From Syntrophaceae bacterium UBA6078 (GTDB taxonomy: Bacteria > Desulfobacterota > Syntrophia > Syntrophales > UBA2210): DNA of 64,000 nt. The position numbers and the translations under genes were made by a program. Positions within the stretch are counted from its first letter, which is position 1. Every line of letters begins with the position of its first letter. The stretch spans positions 5,476-69,475 of the forward strand of contig DIXO01000066.1 of the NCBI GenBank assembly GCA_002428735.1. The letters run 5' to 3'. Below the pieces are notes generated by a model. It worked only from the letters and a program-made list of their open reading frames with translations. It searched no databases and had not been told where the DNA came from. This document shows, piece by piece, positions 33,210-42,796 of this stretch.

Positions 33210-34556
33210 CTACCCCGTGATCTCCTTCAGGACGCCCTCCACCTGCGACCGTATGGCTGTAAGTCCTTCTTCGGTTTTCGATTCGAAGCGCAGGACCAGG
33301 ACGGGCTGTGTGTTTGAGGCCCGGACGAGTCCCCACCCGTCGTCAAACTGCACGCGAACGCCGTCGATATCGATCACATCGTAGTCTTGAGCGAACCGGT
33401 CTCTGACCTTTTCCACTACCTGAAACTTGATGTCGTCGGAGCAATCCACCCGTATCTCAGGGGTGCTGAAGGTACGAGGCACATCCGAGAGCAGTTTGCT
33501 GAGCTTCTGTCCAGTCTGGGAGAGGATTTCGAGGAGGCGCGCCGATGCGTAAATGGCATCGTCGTAGCCGAAATAGCGGTCCGCGAAAAAGATATGGCCG
33601 CTCATTTCTCCCGCCAGAAGAGCGTGTTCTTCTTTCATCTTCTCCTTGATGAGGGAATGCCCCGCCTTCCACATGATACCCCGGCCCCCGTTGTGGGCGA
33701 TATCGTCGTAGAGGGTCTGGGAACATTTGACTTCTCCGATGATTGTCGCGTCGGGGTTTTCTTTCAGGATGGCGCGTGAAAAGAGGAGAAGAAGTATATC
33801 GCCGCGGACGATCTCTCCCGTGTCGGTGATGACGCCGATCCGGTCCGCGTCGCCGTCGTAGGCGATACCAATGTCCGCTTTGTTCTCCTTGACCAGTCTG
33901 ATGAGCTCCGTGAGGTTTTCCTCGACGGTCGGATCGGGGAAGTGGTTGGGGAAGCGGCCGTCCATGTCGCAGTAGAGAGGAGTAACGGCGCAGCCGAAAC
34001 GCTCCAGGAGAGGGATGGCGAAGAATCCCCCCACACCGTTTCCTCCGTCCACAACCACGTTCAGGCCTCTTTGTATGGTTACATGATTGTAGAGGTATTC
34101 CCGGTATTCCTCCACGATGTCCCTGCGTTCCAGTGTCCCTGCTCCCGACGCGTAGCGGCCAGCCTCCATGATGATCCGCAGTTTCTGTATGTCCCCCCCA
34201 TGGATGGTGTCGGGACCCACACATATCTTGAAGCCGTTGAATTCGGGAGGATTATGGCTCCCCGTCACCATGACGCCGCCATCGGTTTTCAGGTGTCTGA
34301 TGGAATAGTAGAGCATGGGGGTGGCGCAGAGGCCAATATCGATCACGTCGGTCCCCGCGGCGCGAAGCCCTTCGATGATCGCTTTTTGGTATTCCTCCGA
34401 ACTCAGCCGGCAGTCCCGCCCCACGGTCATAACCTTCACGTCCTGTTCTTTTCCGTAGGTGCCGATGGCCCGGCCCAGGTCACGGACAAAGTCGTGGTTC
34501 AGGTCTTCGCCGACGAGCCCCCTCACATCATATTCCCTGAATACCTGTGGATTCAT
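33210..34556 (-). CDS. Phosphomannomutase/phosphoglucomutase
   Basis: A 448-aa enzyme of the alpha-D-phosphohexomutase family. Motifs are FREYDVRGLVGEDL at the N-terminus, the active serine loop GVMVTGSHNPPEFNGFK, the metal loop AYDGDADRIGVITD, the sugar-binding GEMSGHIFF, and the phosphate-binding RASNTQPVLVLRFE. It interconverts hexose 1- and 6-phosphates for polysaccharide and LPS synthesis. The start at 34556 follows AGGAGAAGACG. It is divergent from hflK. Confidence 0.92.
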   Translation of the reverse strand: MNPQVFREYDVRGLVGEDLNHDFVRDLGRAIGTYGKEQDVKVMTVGRDCRLSSEEYQKAIIEGLRAAGTDVIDIGLCATPMLYYSIRHLKTDGGVMVTGSHNPPEFNGFKICVGPDTIHGGDIQKLRIIMEAGRYASGAGTLERRDIVEEYREYLYNHVTIQRGLNVVVDGGNGVGGFFAIPLLERFGCAVTPLYCDMDGRFPNHFPDPTVEENLTELIRLVKENKADIGIAYDGDADRIGVITDTGEIVRGDILLLLFSRAILKENPDATIIGEVKCSQTLYDDIAHNGGRGIMWKAGHSLIKEKMKEEHALLAGEMSGHIFFADRYFGYDDAIYASARLLEILSQTGQKLSKLLSDVPRTFSTPEIRVDCSDDIKFQVVEKVRDRFAQDYDVIDIDGVRVQFDDGWGLVRASNTQPVLVLRFESKTEEGLTAIRSQVEGVLKEITG

Positions 34557-34702
34557 ACGTCTTCTCCTGAAAATCTGATATGTCAATCACTACCACATGT
34601 TCCATGGTTAGACAATACTCCTTTTCCGATATGTATTGACACCCGTTTGATGCCATGTTAGGGTTGCGCCAATTCGCGAAAGAATTACCGGGAGGTAGCA
34701 TT

Positions 34703-35743
34703 ATGGCGTGGCAGGACAATGACGGAAATCCCTGGGGGAACAAACAGCCGCCCGATCTCAAGGATGCGATCGAAAAGATAAAAAGGGCTATACCTTTCAA
34801 GATTCCCTTCGGCGGGAAATATGGACTCATTCCCATCATTGTGGTGGTTTTGTTGATAGTATGGCTCGGCTCCGGCATCTATTTCGTCGCTCCTGACGAG
34901 GTTGGCGTGGTCAAGAGATTCGGCAAGGCTGTGCGCAGCACGACCCCCGGCCCTCACTATCGTATCCCCGCGCCGATAGAGACGGTTCTGAGGCCGAAGG
35001 TGACGCAGGTGCGGAGAATAGAAATCGGTTTCAGGACGATAGGAGACCGGCAACTTGGCAAGGTCAGAGCGGTCACGGATGAGAGCTTGATGCTGACCAA
35101 GGCCGAAAACATCGTGAACCTGTCATTTATCGTTCAGTACCGGATAAATGACGCCGAAGAGTACCTTTTCAATGTGAGGGACCAGGACAAGACGGTGAAG
35201 GATGCCGCGGAGGCCGCCATGCGTGAAACGGCAGGCGAAAACGAGCTTGATAACATCCTGACTGAAGGGAAATTCAAGGTCCAGCAGGACACAAAAACAA
35301 CTCTCCAGCGGATACTGGATGATTATAAAGCGGGGATCCACATCGTGGCCGTTCAGCTTCAGGATGTGTATCCTCCGGATGAGGTGATGGCCGCCTTCAA
35401 GGATGTTGCCAGCGCGAAGGAAGACAAGGCCAAGATGGTAAACGACGCGCACGGGTACAGTAATGATATTCTTCCGAAGGCGAAGGGAAAGGCTTCCCAG
35501 ATCGTCAATGATGCCATCGCGTATAAGGAAGCAAAGATTATCTCCGCTGAAGGGGACGCGAGCCGATTTCTCCAGATTCTTGAGCAGTACAGAACCGCCA
35601 AGGAGGTCACAAAGGAGAGATTGTACATCGAAATGATGGAGGAAATACTCCCCGGAATGGATAAGATTATCGTGTCGGAAAAGATCGGAAAGAATATGCT
35701 CCCCCATCTGTCGCTGGGAGAGAACAAGATAACCACGAAATAG
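34703..35743 (+). CDS. hflK: HflK, membrane protease modulator
   Basis: A 346-aa SPFH protein. The Gly/Asn/Pro-rich N-terminus (MAWQDNDGNPWGNKQPPDL) and an N-terminal TM segment (about 47-67) are typical of HflK. The SPFH domain follows (VAPDEVGVVKRFGKAVRSTTPGPHYRIPAPIETV) and a coiled coil near DDYKAGIHIVAVQLQDVYPPDEVMAAFKDVASAKEDK. With HflC it forms a cage around FtsH. The start at 34703 follows GGAGGT. hflC starts 25 bp downstream. Confidence 0.95.
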   Translation: MAWQDNDGNPWGNKQPPDLKDAIEKIKRAIPFKIPFGGKYGLIPIIVVVLLIVWLGSGIYFVAPDEVGVVKRFGKAVRSTTPGPHYRIPAPIETVLRPKVTQVRRIEIGFRTIGDRQLGKVRAVTDESLMLTKAENIVNLSFIVQYRINDAEEYLFNVRDQDKTVKDAAEAAMRETAGENELDNILTEGKFKVQQDTKTTLQRILDDYKAGIHIVAVQLQDVYPPDEVMAAFKDVASAKEDKAKMVNDAHGYSNDILPKAKGKASQIVNDAIAYKEAKIISAEGDASRFLQILEQYRTAKEVTKERLYIEMMEEILPGMDKIIVSEKIGKNMLPHLSLGENKITTK

Positions 35744-35767
35744 CAGGGCAGGGTTGGGAGACTGATA

Positions 35768-36616
35768 ATGAAGATAAAAGGGAAAATCGGGATAATAGTT
35801 GGTCTGATCATTATTTTTGTCGCGTCTCTCTCGGTCTTTACCGTGGATCAGACGCAGCAGGCGATCGTCATACAGCTGGGGAAACCGTTGAAAGGGATAT
35901 ACGGCCCGGGGCTCCACTTCAAGGTGCCCTTTATCCAGCAGGTGATCCAGTTTGAGGGAAGGATACTGGTGTACGACGCGACGCCGACCGAGATACTGAC
36001 AAAGGACAAGAAGAATCTCGTCGTGGACAACTATACGAAATGGTCCATTGCCGACCCGCTGAAATTCTATACCACGGTGAGGAATGAAAATGGCGCCCAG
36101 TCGCGGCTGGACGATATTGTTTACGCGCAGCTTCGAGTGGAGCTGGGACAGCACGACCTCTCGGATATCGTATCGACGACCCGCGGTGATATCATGACGA
36201 AGGTTTCGAAAGAAGCCGCCGTGCGGGCCAAAGAGTACGGCATAGATGTGGTGGACGTGAGAATAAAGCGGGCGGATCTGCCGGAGCAGAACGAGAAACA
36301 TGTCTTCGGGCGGATGAAGGCGGAGAGGGAACGGCAGGCGAAACAGTATCGCTCTGAGGGAGAAGAGGAGTCCAAGAAGATTACGGCGAAGGCCGACATG
36401 GAACGAACGATTATCCTGGCGGAGGCCTATAAGCAATCCGAGCAGATGAAAGGTGAGGGCGATGCCAAGGCGGTGAAGATATATGCCGACGCGTATCAGA
36501 AAGACGTTGAGTTCTATGAGTTTAACAGGAGTCTTGAGGCCTACAAAAAGGCGCTCAAAGAGGGGACGAAGCTCATCATCAATGCCGACTCCGAGTTTTT
36601 CAAGTTCATCAATTGA
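35768..36616 (+). CDS. hflC: HflC, membrane protease modulator
   Basis: A 282-aa partner of HflK: N-terminal TM (about 5-23), SPFH domain (VDQTQQAIVIQLGKPLKGIYGPGLHFKVPFIQQVIQFEGRI), VVDVRIKRADLPEQNEKHVFGRMKAERERQAKQYRSEG, typical of HflC. It is transcribed with hflK. Tandem terminator hairpins follow after about 170 bp. Confidence 0.95.
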   Translation: MKIKGKIGIIVGLIIIFVASLSVFTVDQTQQAIVIQLGKPLKGIYGPGLHFKVPFIQQVIQFEGRILVYDATPTEILTKDKKNLVVDNYTKWSIADPLKFYTTVRNENGAQSRLDDIVYAQLRVELGQHDLSDIVSTTRGDIMTKVSKEAAVRAKEYGIDVVDVRIKRADLPEQNEKHVFGRMKAERERQAKQYRSEGEEESKKITAKADMERTIILAEAYKQSEQMKGEGDAKAVKIYADAYQKDVEFYEFNRSLEAYKKALKEGTKLIINADSEFFKFIN

Positions 36617-36624
36617 GTTTTTTC

Positions 36625-36653
36625 TTGACTTTCAGAATTTTTAAGGGTAGTAA
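36625..36653 (+). promoter_or_regulatory. Possible promoter of the liv-type operon leader
   Basis: TTGACT (36625-36630), a 17-nt spacer and TAGTAA (36648-36653) just downstream of hflC. If used, the leader before the liv genes would be about 220 nt and include both terminator hairpins. Confidence 0.35.
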
Positions 36654-36782
36654 AACCCAAAAGTTGAGGGATTTATTCAGAAAAGGAATATGGTAATGAT
36701 TGAACAGAGGGTTGGATTTTTTAGCTTTTTTGGTTTTTTTGCCGGGGTCTGCCCTCCGCGCTCGTGATAAATTGCTGTATGA

Positions 36783-36820
36783 GCCGTGGGCGGACCGAAT
36801 AACCGCCCACGGCTTTTTTA
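36783..36820 (+). terminator. Strong terminator hairpin 1, upstream of the liv-type operon
   Basis: GCCGTGGGCGG (36783-36793) pairs with CCGCCCACGGC (36803-36813), a perfect eleven-base stem with a nine-base loop, followed by six T's. It could end hflKC transcripts or be the first part of an attenuator. Confidence 0.8.
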
Positions 36821-36827
36821 TTCTGTA

Positions 36828-36858
36828 AGGCCGTGGATGTAATCTGCGGCCTTTTTAT
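36828..36858 (+). terminator. Terminator hairpin 2 / candidate attenuator directly before the liv operon
   Basis: GGCCG (36829-36833) and CGGCC (36847-36851) with T-rich tail TTTTTATTTT, ending only about 18 bp before the start codon's ribosome-site region. The 3' arm of hairpin 1 (CCACGGC, 36807-36813) is exactly complementary to GCCGTGG (36830-36836) at the start of hairpin 2, so mutually exclusive folds are possible. No promoter fits between hairpin 2 and the gene. Confidence 0.55.
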
Positions 36859-36878
36859 TTTAAGAGGAGGGACTGAGG

Positions 36879-38078
36879 ATGAGGAAAATATGGTGTGTTA
36901 TCATAGGGACGCTTGTGATGCTGGGGATTGCTCCCGGCCTGCACGCGAAGGCGATCAAGGTAGGGGCGGCGATCAACCTGACAGGACCGGCATCTACCTG
37001 GGGACAGTTTCACGCGAAGGGACAGCGAGACTACTTTCAGTATGTGAACGAAGTCAAGGGGGGTGTCAATGGGAACAAGATAGAGATGATACTTGTTGAT
37101 ACCATGTACAAAACCCCCGAGGCCGTCGCGGCGGTCAGGAAGTTTGCCGTGAGTGACAAGGTGGACATGATTGCTACCTGGGGAGCGGGCGAAGGACTTG
37201 CGGCAAAGCCCATTGTGCAGAGATACAAGATTCCCACGATCAATTATTCGACCAGTTGGGAAATCCTTGAAGATCCGATCGATTACATGTATCTTCCTTT
37301 CGGAAGTTACCGGCTGGATTGTTACGCTGTCCTGGAATATATCAAGGCGACTCACACGGGGGATAAGCCGCCTAAAGTTGGACTTCTCACGTACAACAAT
37401 GCCTACGGTCTCTCCATACACAAGCCAAGCAAGGAATACGCGGAGAAGCATGGAATTGAAATTGTGGCTATTGAAGAATTTCCCCCGAAGACGCTCGACC
37501 TGACGACGGAGCTTTTGCGCCTCCAGAAGAGCGGCGCTGAGTATATCTTCATGCAGATGCTCCCCGCGGCTATCATAACTACCTTCAAGTGCGCCGATCG
37601 GATCCAGTATGCTCCCCGGTTCTTCGGGACATGGACATCGACCGATCCCGACTTTTTTGCCATGGGGAAGGGATTGATCCGGGATCGTTTGATGATGCAA
37701 TTCCCCGGAGGCCTCCCGGTTGATAAAGGTGAGGGGATTGCGGTGATGGAGGATATGTGGAAACGGTACGGCACCGTCGATTCATTTGATGCCTCGTACT
37801 GGGAAGGGGTGGTTATGGGGATGATCATGGAACGCGCCTTCGTACGAGCCCATGAGAAGTATGGAAAGATCACACGGGAAAATATAAACAAGGCGATGGA
37901 ATCCTTTTCAAATGAGAAGTTCGGAGGGTTGGTTCCTGACGTCTCCTATTCGAAGACGAATCACGAGGGTTCTTTCACCGGGAGGATCGTCAGGGTTTCC
38001 GAGGATGGAACGTATCTGCCTGTTACGAATTTCTTTGTTCCGGGAAAGGGTGAAATAAAGATTCTGGGTGCAAAATGA
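36879..38078 (+). CDS. ABC transporter substrate-binding protein (branched-chain amino acid / aromatic acid type)
   Basis: A 399-aa exported type I periplasmic binding protein (LivJ-like). The signal peptide is about 1-21 (MRKIWCVIIGTLVMLGIAPG, cleavage near HAKA). Typical early GAAINLTGPASTWGQFHAKGQRDYFQYVNEVKGGVNGNKIEMILVDTMYKTPEAVAAVRKF. The neighbouring CoA ligases suggest the bound compound is a carboxylic acid that is activated on entry, not an amino acid. Starts after GGAGGGACTGAGG. Its stop overlaps the ATP-binding gene by 4 bp. Confidence 0.92.
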   Translation: MRKIWCVIIGTLVMLGIAPGLHAKAIKVGAAINLTGPASTWGQFHAKGQRDYFQYVNEVKGGVNGNKIEMILVDTMYKTPEAVAAVRKFAVSDKVDMIATWGAGEGLAAKPIVQRYKIPTINYSTSWEILEDPIDYMYLPFGSYRLDCYAVLEYIKATHTGDKPPKVGLLTYNNAYGLSIHKPSKEYAEKHGIEIVAIEEFPPKTLDLTTELLRLQKSGAEYIFMQMLPAAIITTFKCADRIQYAPRFFGTWTSTDPDFFAMGKGLIRDRLMMQFPGGLPVDKGEGIAVMEDMWKRYGTVDSFDASYWEGVVMGMIMERAFVRAHEKYGKITRENINKAMESFSNEKFGGLVPDVSYSKTNHEGSFTGRIVRVSEDGTYLPVTNFFVPGKGEIKILGAK

Positions 38079-38896
38079 AGGCGTTCCGAGGCCAACCGGA
38101 TATCTTCAAAACCATATCGGACGACGGGAAGCGCGCCGATCTGAAAGTGGCCAACCTCACGCTCTCCTTTGGGGGCGTGATGGCCCTGAACGACGTCAGC
38201 TTTGAGGTTCAGACGGGGGAATTGTTTTCCCTCATCGGCCCGAACGGCGCGGGGAAGACGAGTCTCCTGAATTGCCTGACCGGGTTTTACCGGCCACAGG
38301 CGGGGAGGATTGTCTTCAACGGCGAAGATATTACCGACCTGCCCACACACTCTCTCGTGAGCCGTGGCGTGGGCAGGACGTTTCAGAATATCGAGCTCTT
38401 TCCGGGTATGACGGTCCTCTCCAACATGCTCCTGGCACGCCATTCACACTGCAGGTACGGGCTGGGGGGTGCGCTTATGTTCCTTCCTTCTGTGCGCAGG
38501 GAGGAGATCCGCCACCGCGTCGTTGTTGAGGATCTGATAGATTTTCTTGAGATGCAGGCGATTCGCAAGAAGCCGGTCGGCTCATTGCCCTACGGGTTGC
38601 GTAAGCGGGTCGAACTGGGACGCGCCTTGGCACTCGAACCGAAACTCCTGGTTCTGGACGAGCCATTTGCGGGGATGAATCTCGAGGAAAAGGAGGATAT
38701 GGTAAGATTCCTCGTAGAGCTGAACCGCCAATGGGGACAGACGATGATACTGGTGGAGCACGACATGTCCATCGTGATGACCATATCCGAGAGAGTCATG
38801 GTCCTGAATTTCGGAGAGAAACTGGCCGAGGGAACCCCCGAGACTGTATTGAATAACCCGGAGGTTGTACGGGCATACCTGGGGGATACACAGTGA
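38075..38896 (+). CDS. livG: LivG-type ABC transporter ATP-binding protein
   Basis: A 273-aa ATPase with Walker A GPNGAGKTSLLNCL, an ABC signature-region LPYGLRKRVELGRALA, Walker B LLVLDEPFAGMN and the family-typical C-terminus GTPETVLNNPEVVRAYLGD. The N-terminus carries about 25 additional residues before LKVANLTLSFGG. Overlaps the upstream substrate-binding gene and the downstream synthetase gene by 4 bp each. Confidence 0.92.
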   Translation: MKAFRGQPDIFKTISDDGKRADLKVANLTLSFGGVMALNDVSFEVQTGELFSLIGPNGAGKTSLLNCLTGFYRPQAGRIVFNGEDITDLPTHSLVSRGVGRTFQNIELFPGMTVLSNMLLARHSHCRYGLGGALMFLPSVRREEIRHRVVVEDLIDFLEMQAIRKKPVGSLPYGLRKRVELGRALALEPKLLVLDEPFAGMNLEEKEDMVRFLVELNRQWGQTMILVEHDMSIVMTISERVMVLNFGEKLAEGTPETVLNNPEVVRAYLGDTQ

Positions 38897-40821
38897 ACGG
38901 GGAAACTCAGGTACAAAACACAAGGCCCGAGGCAGGGCTTACCCTCCCGCAGATTCTCATGCGGCAGTCGCAGCGATTCGGAGATCGCGTCGCCATCCGG
39001 GAGAAGGCATATGGAATATGGCAATCGTACACGTGGCGGGACTATCTGACATTTGTAAAAAGGGTGGGGTTGGGCCTCTATTCCTTGGGGATGAAAAGAG
39101 GGGATCAGATCGGGATTATCATGGACAACCACCCGGAATGGCTTTTCAGTCAGGTGGGAGGGCAGGCCTTCGGCGCTGTGATGGTCAATCTCTTTACCTC
39201 GGCCATCAGCAGTGAGATAGCGGGGACCCTGAACCGAATCAATGCTGTCTATGTCATTGCCCAGGATCAGGAGCAGACGGATAAACTTCTGGAGATGCGG
39301 GACAGCCTTGGGGATGTGCGGAAGGTCATCTATGTGGACCGGACGGGTATGAGCGATTACCGAAACAATGACTGGCTTATCAGCTTTGCCGACCTGCTGG
39401 AGATGGGGAAGGCGCTGGATGCGAAAGATCCGGAGCTTTTTCACCATGAACTGGAAAAAGGAAGACCGGACGATATTGCTCTCATGATCATGACATCGGG
39501 AACGACCGGAATCTCCAAACTGGCCATGATGGCTCACAACAACTTTACGGAGATGGCCGCAAGCTGGCTGGAGACGCTCCCTCAGGGGGTGGAAGTGGAC
39601 TGGCTGTCCATGTCCCCTCCCGCGTGGATCGTTGACCAGATGTGGGTGGGTGTTTCTCTCGTGGGGGGGATGTCAATGAACTTTCCCGAAACCCACGAGA
39701 CGGTCATGGAGGATTTTCGCGAACTGGGCCCTTCAATTATCATTACCTCATCGCGGTTCTGGGAAGATCTTGCTTCCACCATCCGGGTCAAGATAGGGGA
39801 TGCCGGGCCGGTACGGAGGAGACTTTTCCATATTGCGGAACGTATCGGCGGCAGGGCAACCGATCTGGAATCGCGGAGAGAGGAGATTGGTCCTTTCCTG
39901 AAATGCGCCCGATGGCTATCCTCTGTCGCAATCTTCCGCCCCCTCCTGGACAGGATCGGCTGTTCACGATTCCACAGTGCTTTCACGGGGGGACATCCCA
40001 TCAGTCCCGATGTGATCCGTTTTTTCCGTTCCCTGGGGTTAAATCTTAAACAATGTTATGGTCTCACTGAATCGGGGGGGATCTTCCAGGTCCAGCCCGA
40101 TAATGAAATCAAGGCCGAGACGGTTGGCAGACCCCTGACCGGCATGGAGTTGAAGATCTCCGAGGATCAGGATGTGCTTCTCTCCAGCAAGACGGTATTC
40201 AGGGGATATTACAACGATTTCGAGGCTACGAATGCCGCCTTCACTGACGGCTGGCTGAGGACTGGTGACGCGGGCTATCTCGATGATGATGGACACCTCG
40301 TCATTATCGGCAGACGGGAGGAGATCATCAGGAACAAACAGGGAGAGGCCTTTTCCCCTGATTTCATCGAAACACGCTTGAAGTTCAGCCCCTACATACG
40401 GGAGGCGGTTACCTTCGGCGAGGGGCGCCCCTACATTACCGCCCTGATCAATATCGACATGGGGAATGTGGGCAGCTGGGCGGAGGAACTGATGATTCCC
40501 TATACCACTTACACGGATCTCTCTCAGCGGCCGGAGGTGGAAGAACTGGTGACCCGAGAGATCAGCGAGGTCAATGAACGGCTCCCCGACGCAATGAAGA
40601 TCCGGCGGTTCATTCTCCTTTACAAGCTGCTCGATGCCGATGATGAAGAGCTCACGCGAACGGGAAAGGTGAGAAGAAGATTTGTCTATGGCCTCTATCT
40701 GAAGCTCATCAATGCCATGTATGAAGACGAAGACGCCCTGGATGTGAAGACAACGGTCCGGTACCGGAACGGACAGGTGGGGACGCTGGAAACCCGGGTG
40801 CGTATACTGAAACTTGATTGA
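38893..40821 (+). CDS. Long-chain-type acyl-CoA synthetase (AMP-forming)
   Basis: A 642-aa ANL enzyme of the long-chain FadD15-like group (longer than the 520-aa ligases). The phosphate loop is MTSGTTGISKLAM, A5 is YGLTESGGIF, A7 WLRTGDAGYLDDDGHLVIIGRREEI, and the C-terminal ALINIDMGNVGSWAEE is typical of the long-chain group. The GTG start overlaps livG by 4 bp. Insertion between livG and livH shows that uptake and activation are coupled. Substrate unknown; aromatic, branched or medium-chain acids fit the context. Confidence 0.92.
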   Translation: MNGETQVQNTRPEAGLTLPQILMRQSQRFGDRVAIREKAYGIWQSYTWRDYLTFVKRVGLGLYSLGMKRGDQIGIIMDNHPEWLFSQVGGQAFGAVMVNLFTSAISSEIAGTLNRINAVYVIAQDQEQTDKLLEMRDSLGDVRKVIYVDRTGMSDYRNNDWLISFADLLEMGKALDAKDPELFHHELEKGRPDDIALMIMTSGTTGISKLAMMAHNNFTEMAASWLETLPQGVEVDWLSMSPPAWIVDQMWVGVSLVGGMSMNFPETHETVMEDFRELGPSIIITSSRFWEDLASTIRVKIGDAGPVRRRLFHIAERIGGRATDLESRREEIGPFLKCARWLSSVAIFRPLLDRIGCSRFHSAFTGGHPISPDVIRFFRSLGLNLKQCYGLTESGGIFQVQPDNEIKAETVGRPLTGMELKISEDQDVLLSSKTVFRGYYNDFEATNAAFTDGWLRTGDAGYLDDDGHLVIIGRREEIIRNKQGEAFSPDFIETRLKFSPYIREAVTFGEGRPYITALINIDMGNVGSWAEELMIPYTTYTDLSQRPEVEELVTREISEVNERLPDAMKIRRFILLYKLLDADDEELTRTGKVRRRFVYGLYLKLINAMYEDEDALDVKTTVRYRNGQVGTLETRVRILKLD

Positions 40822-40838
40822 GACGGGAGTACTGTCCT

Positions 40839-41717
40839 ATGGATTTTTTTATCCAGCTTTTGGTGAACGGTCTGAGTATCGGATTTCTGTACGGTCTGGC
40901 GGCTATGGGATTCGTCATGATCTTCAAATCCTCCAGCGTGCTGAACTTTGCGCACGGAGAGCTGATGGCTTTGGGGGCGTTTGTCTTTCTGGTTCTCATC
41001 GGATGGGCGGAACTCCCCGTATACTTGGCCTTTCCCCTGACCCTTGTCTTCTGTTTTGTCCTCGGTTTTGTGGTAGAAAGGCTTTTTCTGAGGCCCCTCA
41101 TCGGAGAACCGCTCATCTATGTCATCATGCTTACAGTGGGGCTGGCGTCCATGTTCAAGGGAGCCATGCTGCTCATATGGGGGGGGAATCTCTATACCTT
41201 TCCCGACTTTCTCCCGGAAGGGCTGGCCATCCAGTGGGGGAGCGTGAACATACCCCCCGTGTACGCTGTGTCAATCGTCATCGGACTGATATTCCTCATG
41301 CTCTTTGGTCTTTTTTTCAAATACTCCTCCCAGGGGATCTATATGCGATCGGTGGCGGACAACCAGCCGGCTGCTCTCTCTCTGGGAGTGCACGTGCGCA
41401 AGGTCTTTGCCCTTTCCTGGGCTATCGCCGCCCTCGTGGCGGGGATGAGCGGGATTGTTCTCGGCATCATTAACGGTATCAACGTCCATGATCTGTCGTC
41501 CATCGGCCTCAAGGTCTTTCCCGTGGTCATCCTGGGAGGGTTGGACAGTATCGGCGGAGCGGTGATCGGGGGGATCATTATCGGTCTCCTTGAGACCTTT
41601 ACTGGCGGGTACCTGTCCACGTCGCTGCGGGATGTCGTTCCTTATATCGTTCTGGTGTTCATCCTGATGGTAAAGCCCTATGGCCTCTTCGGCCTGGTGG
41701 AGATCGAAAGAGTCTGA
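40839..41717 (+). CDS. livH: LivH-type ABC transporter permease
   Basis: A 292-aa integral membrane protein with about eight hydrophobic segments. Family-typical stretches are LVNGLSIGFLYGLAAMGFVMIFKSSSVLNFAHGELMALGAF and SIGGAVIGGIIIGLLE. ATG at 40839 with GACGGGAG upstream. Its stop and the start of the next permease overlap (TGATG). Confidence 0.93.
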   Translation: MDFFIQLLVNGLSIGFLYGLAAMGFVMIFKSSSVLNFAHGELMALGAFVFLVLIGWAELPVYLAFPLTLVFCFVLGFVVERLFLRPLIGEPLIYVIMLTVGLASMFKGAMLLIWGGNLYTFPDFLPEGLAIQWGSVNIPPVYAVSIVIGLIFLMLFGLFFKYSSQGIYMRSVADNQPAALSLGVHVRKVFALSWAIAALVAGMSGIVLGIINGINVHDLSSIGLKVFPVVILGGLDSIGGAVIGGIIIGLLETFTGGYLSTSLRDVVPYIVLVFILMVKPYGLFGLVEIERV

Positions 41718-42787
41718 TGAGAAAACTGCATTTTCACCCCTGTGGTAATTTTAATGATCGTTACGAGCAGGAGCTCACGATCTTCGAAACGGATTTCGGA
41801 CGAACCGCCGTTCTGGCCGGGTTGCTGATATTGTTCGCTGTTGTCCCCTATGCCAGCAGCGCCTATTTTCTTTATATTCTCAACACAATCGCAATTATGT
41901 CCATAGCGGCGATCGGACTGAACATTCTCATCGGCTTTACCGGGCAGCTTTCCTTGGGACACGGGGCTTTTTTCGGCGTGGGGGCTTACGCGGCCGCCAT
42001 ACTTGCAACGGACGCGGGGTTCCCCTTTCTCCTCGCAGTCCCCTGCGCGGGGGTGATTACCGCCTTGGTGGGGGTTCTCTTCGGACTGCCTTCGGGGAGA
42101 CTGAAGGGTTTGTATCTCACGATCGCAACCCTTGCCGGGCAGTTCATCATCGAGTATCTCCTTGTTCACTGGGAGGGCCTCACCAGGGGGACCATGGGGA
42201 TCGTTCTTCCCGAAGCCTCCATATTCGGCGTGGCCCTTGGCGGTGACCGATGTTTCTTCTATATAGCCTACGGAGCGCTCATCCTCATGACCCTCATTGC
42301 GGTCAATCTCATGAGGACACGGTATGGAAGGGCCTTTGTGGCGATACGGGACAATGACCGGGCAGCAGAGGGGATGGGGATCCCCATATTCCCCTACAAG
42401 CTTCTGTCTTTCGCCATCAGCTCCTTTTACGCGGGATTCGCCGGAGCCCTCTGGGCATATTACATGGTGAGCATTACGACAGAACCATTCAATCTGGGCC
42501 TTTCTGTGGAGTATATCGCCATGGTCATCATCGGAGGGCTGGGGAGCATTACCGGTTCCATCTTCGGGGCGATTTTTATCACGGGATTGAACGAAGGATT
42601 GCGTTGGCTGACCGATATCCTGATGAGCACCAACATCCTGAGCGCCATAGGGCTTTCGATGGCGCCCCTGCGCGAACTGGCGTTCGGAACGGCGATTGTT
42701 CTCTTCATCCTTCTGGAGCCGCGGGGCTTGGCCGAGGTCTGGCGTATTATCCGTTCAAACTTCAGACTCTGGCCGTTTTCTTACTGA
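41717..42787 (+). CDS. livM: LivM-type ABC transporter permease
   Basis: A 356-aa permease with about ten hydrophobic segments. Typical LivM stretches are AAIGLNILIGFTGQLSLGHGAFFGVGAYAAAIL, FVAIRDNDRAAEGMGI and YIAMVIIGGLGSITGSIFGAIF. Pairs with LivH to form the channel. An N-terminal cytoplasmic tail of about 30 polar residues is longer than usual. Confidence 0.93.
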   Translation: MRKLHFHPCGNFNDRYEQELTIFETDFGRTAVLAGLLILFAVVPYASSAYFLYILNTIAIMSIAAIGLNILIGFTGQLSLGHGAFFGVGAYAAAILATDAGFPFLLAVPCAGVITALVGVLFGLPSGRLKGLYLTIATLAGQFIIEYLLVHWEGLTRGTMGIVLPEASIFGVALGGDRCFFYIAYGALILMTLIAVNLMRTRYGRAFVAIRDNDRAAEGMGIPIFPYKLLSFAISSFYAGFAGALWAYYMVSITTEPFNLGLSVEYIAMVIIGGLGSITGSIFGAIFITGLNEGLRWLTDILMSTNILSAIGLSMAPLRELAFGTAIVLFILLEPRGLAEVWRIIRSNFRLWPFSY

Positions 42788-42796
42788 GAGGGAGTC

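Noticed and set aside
35123..36436. 437-codon minus-strand open frame opposite hflK/hflC
   Set aside because: Antisense shadow of two clear genes; biased composition and no recognisable domain.
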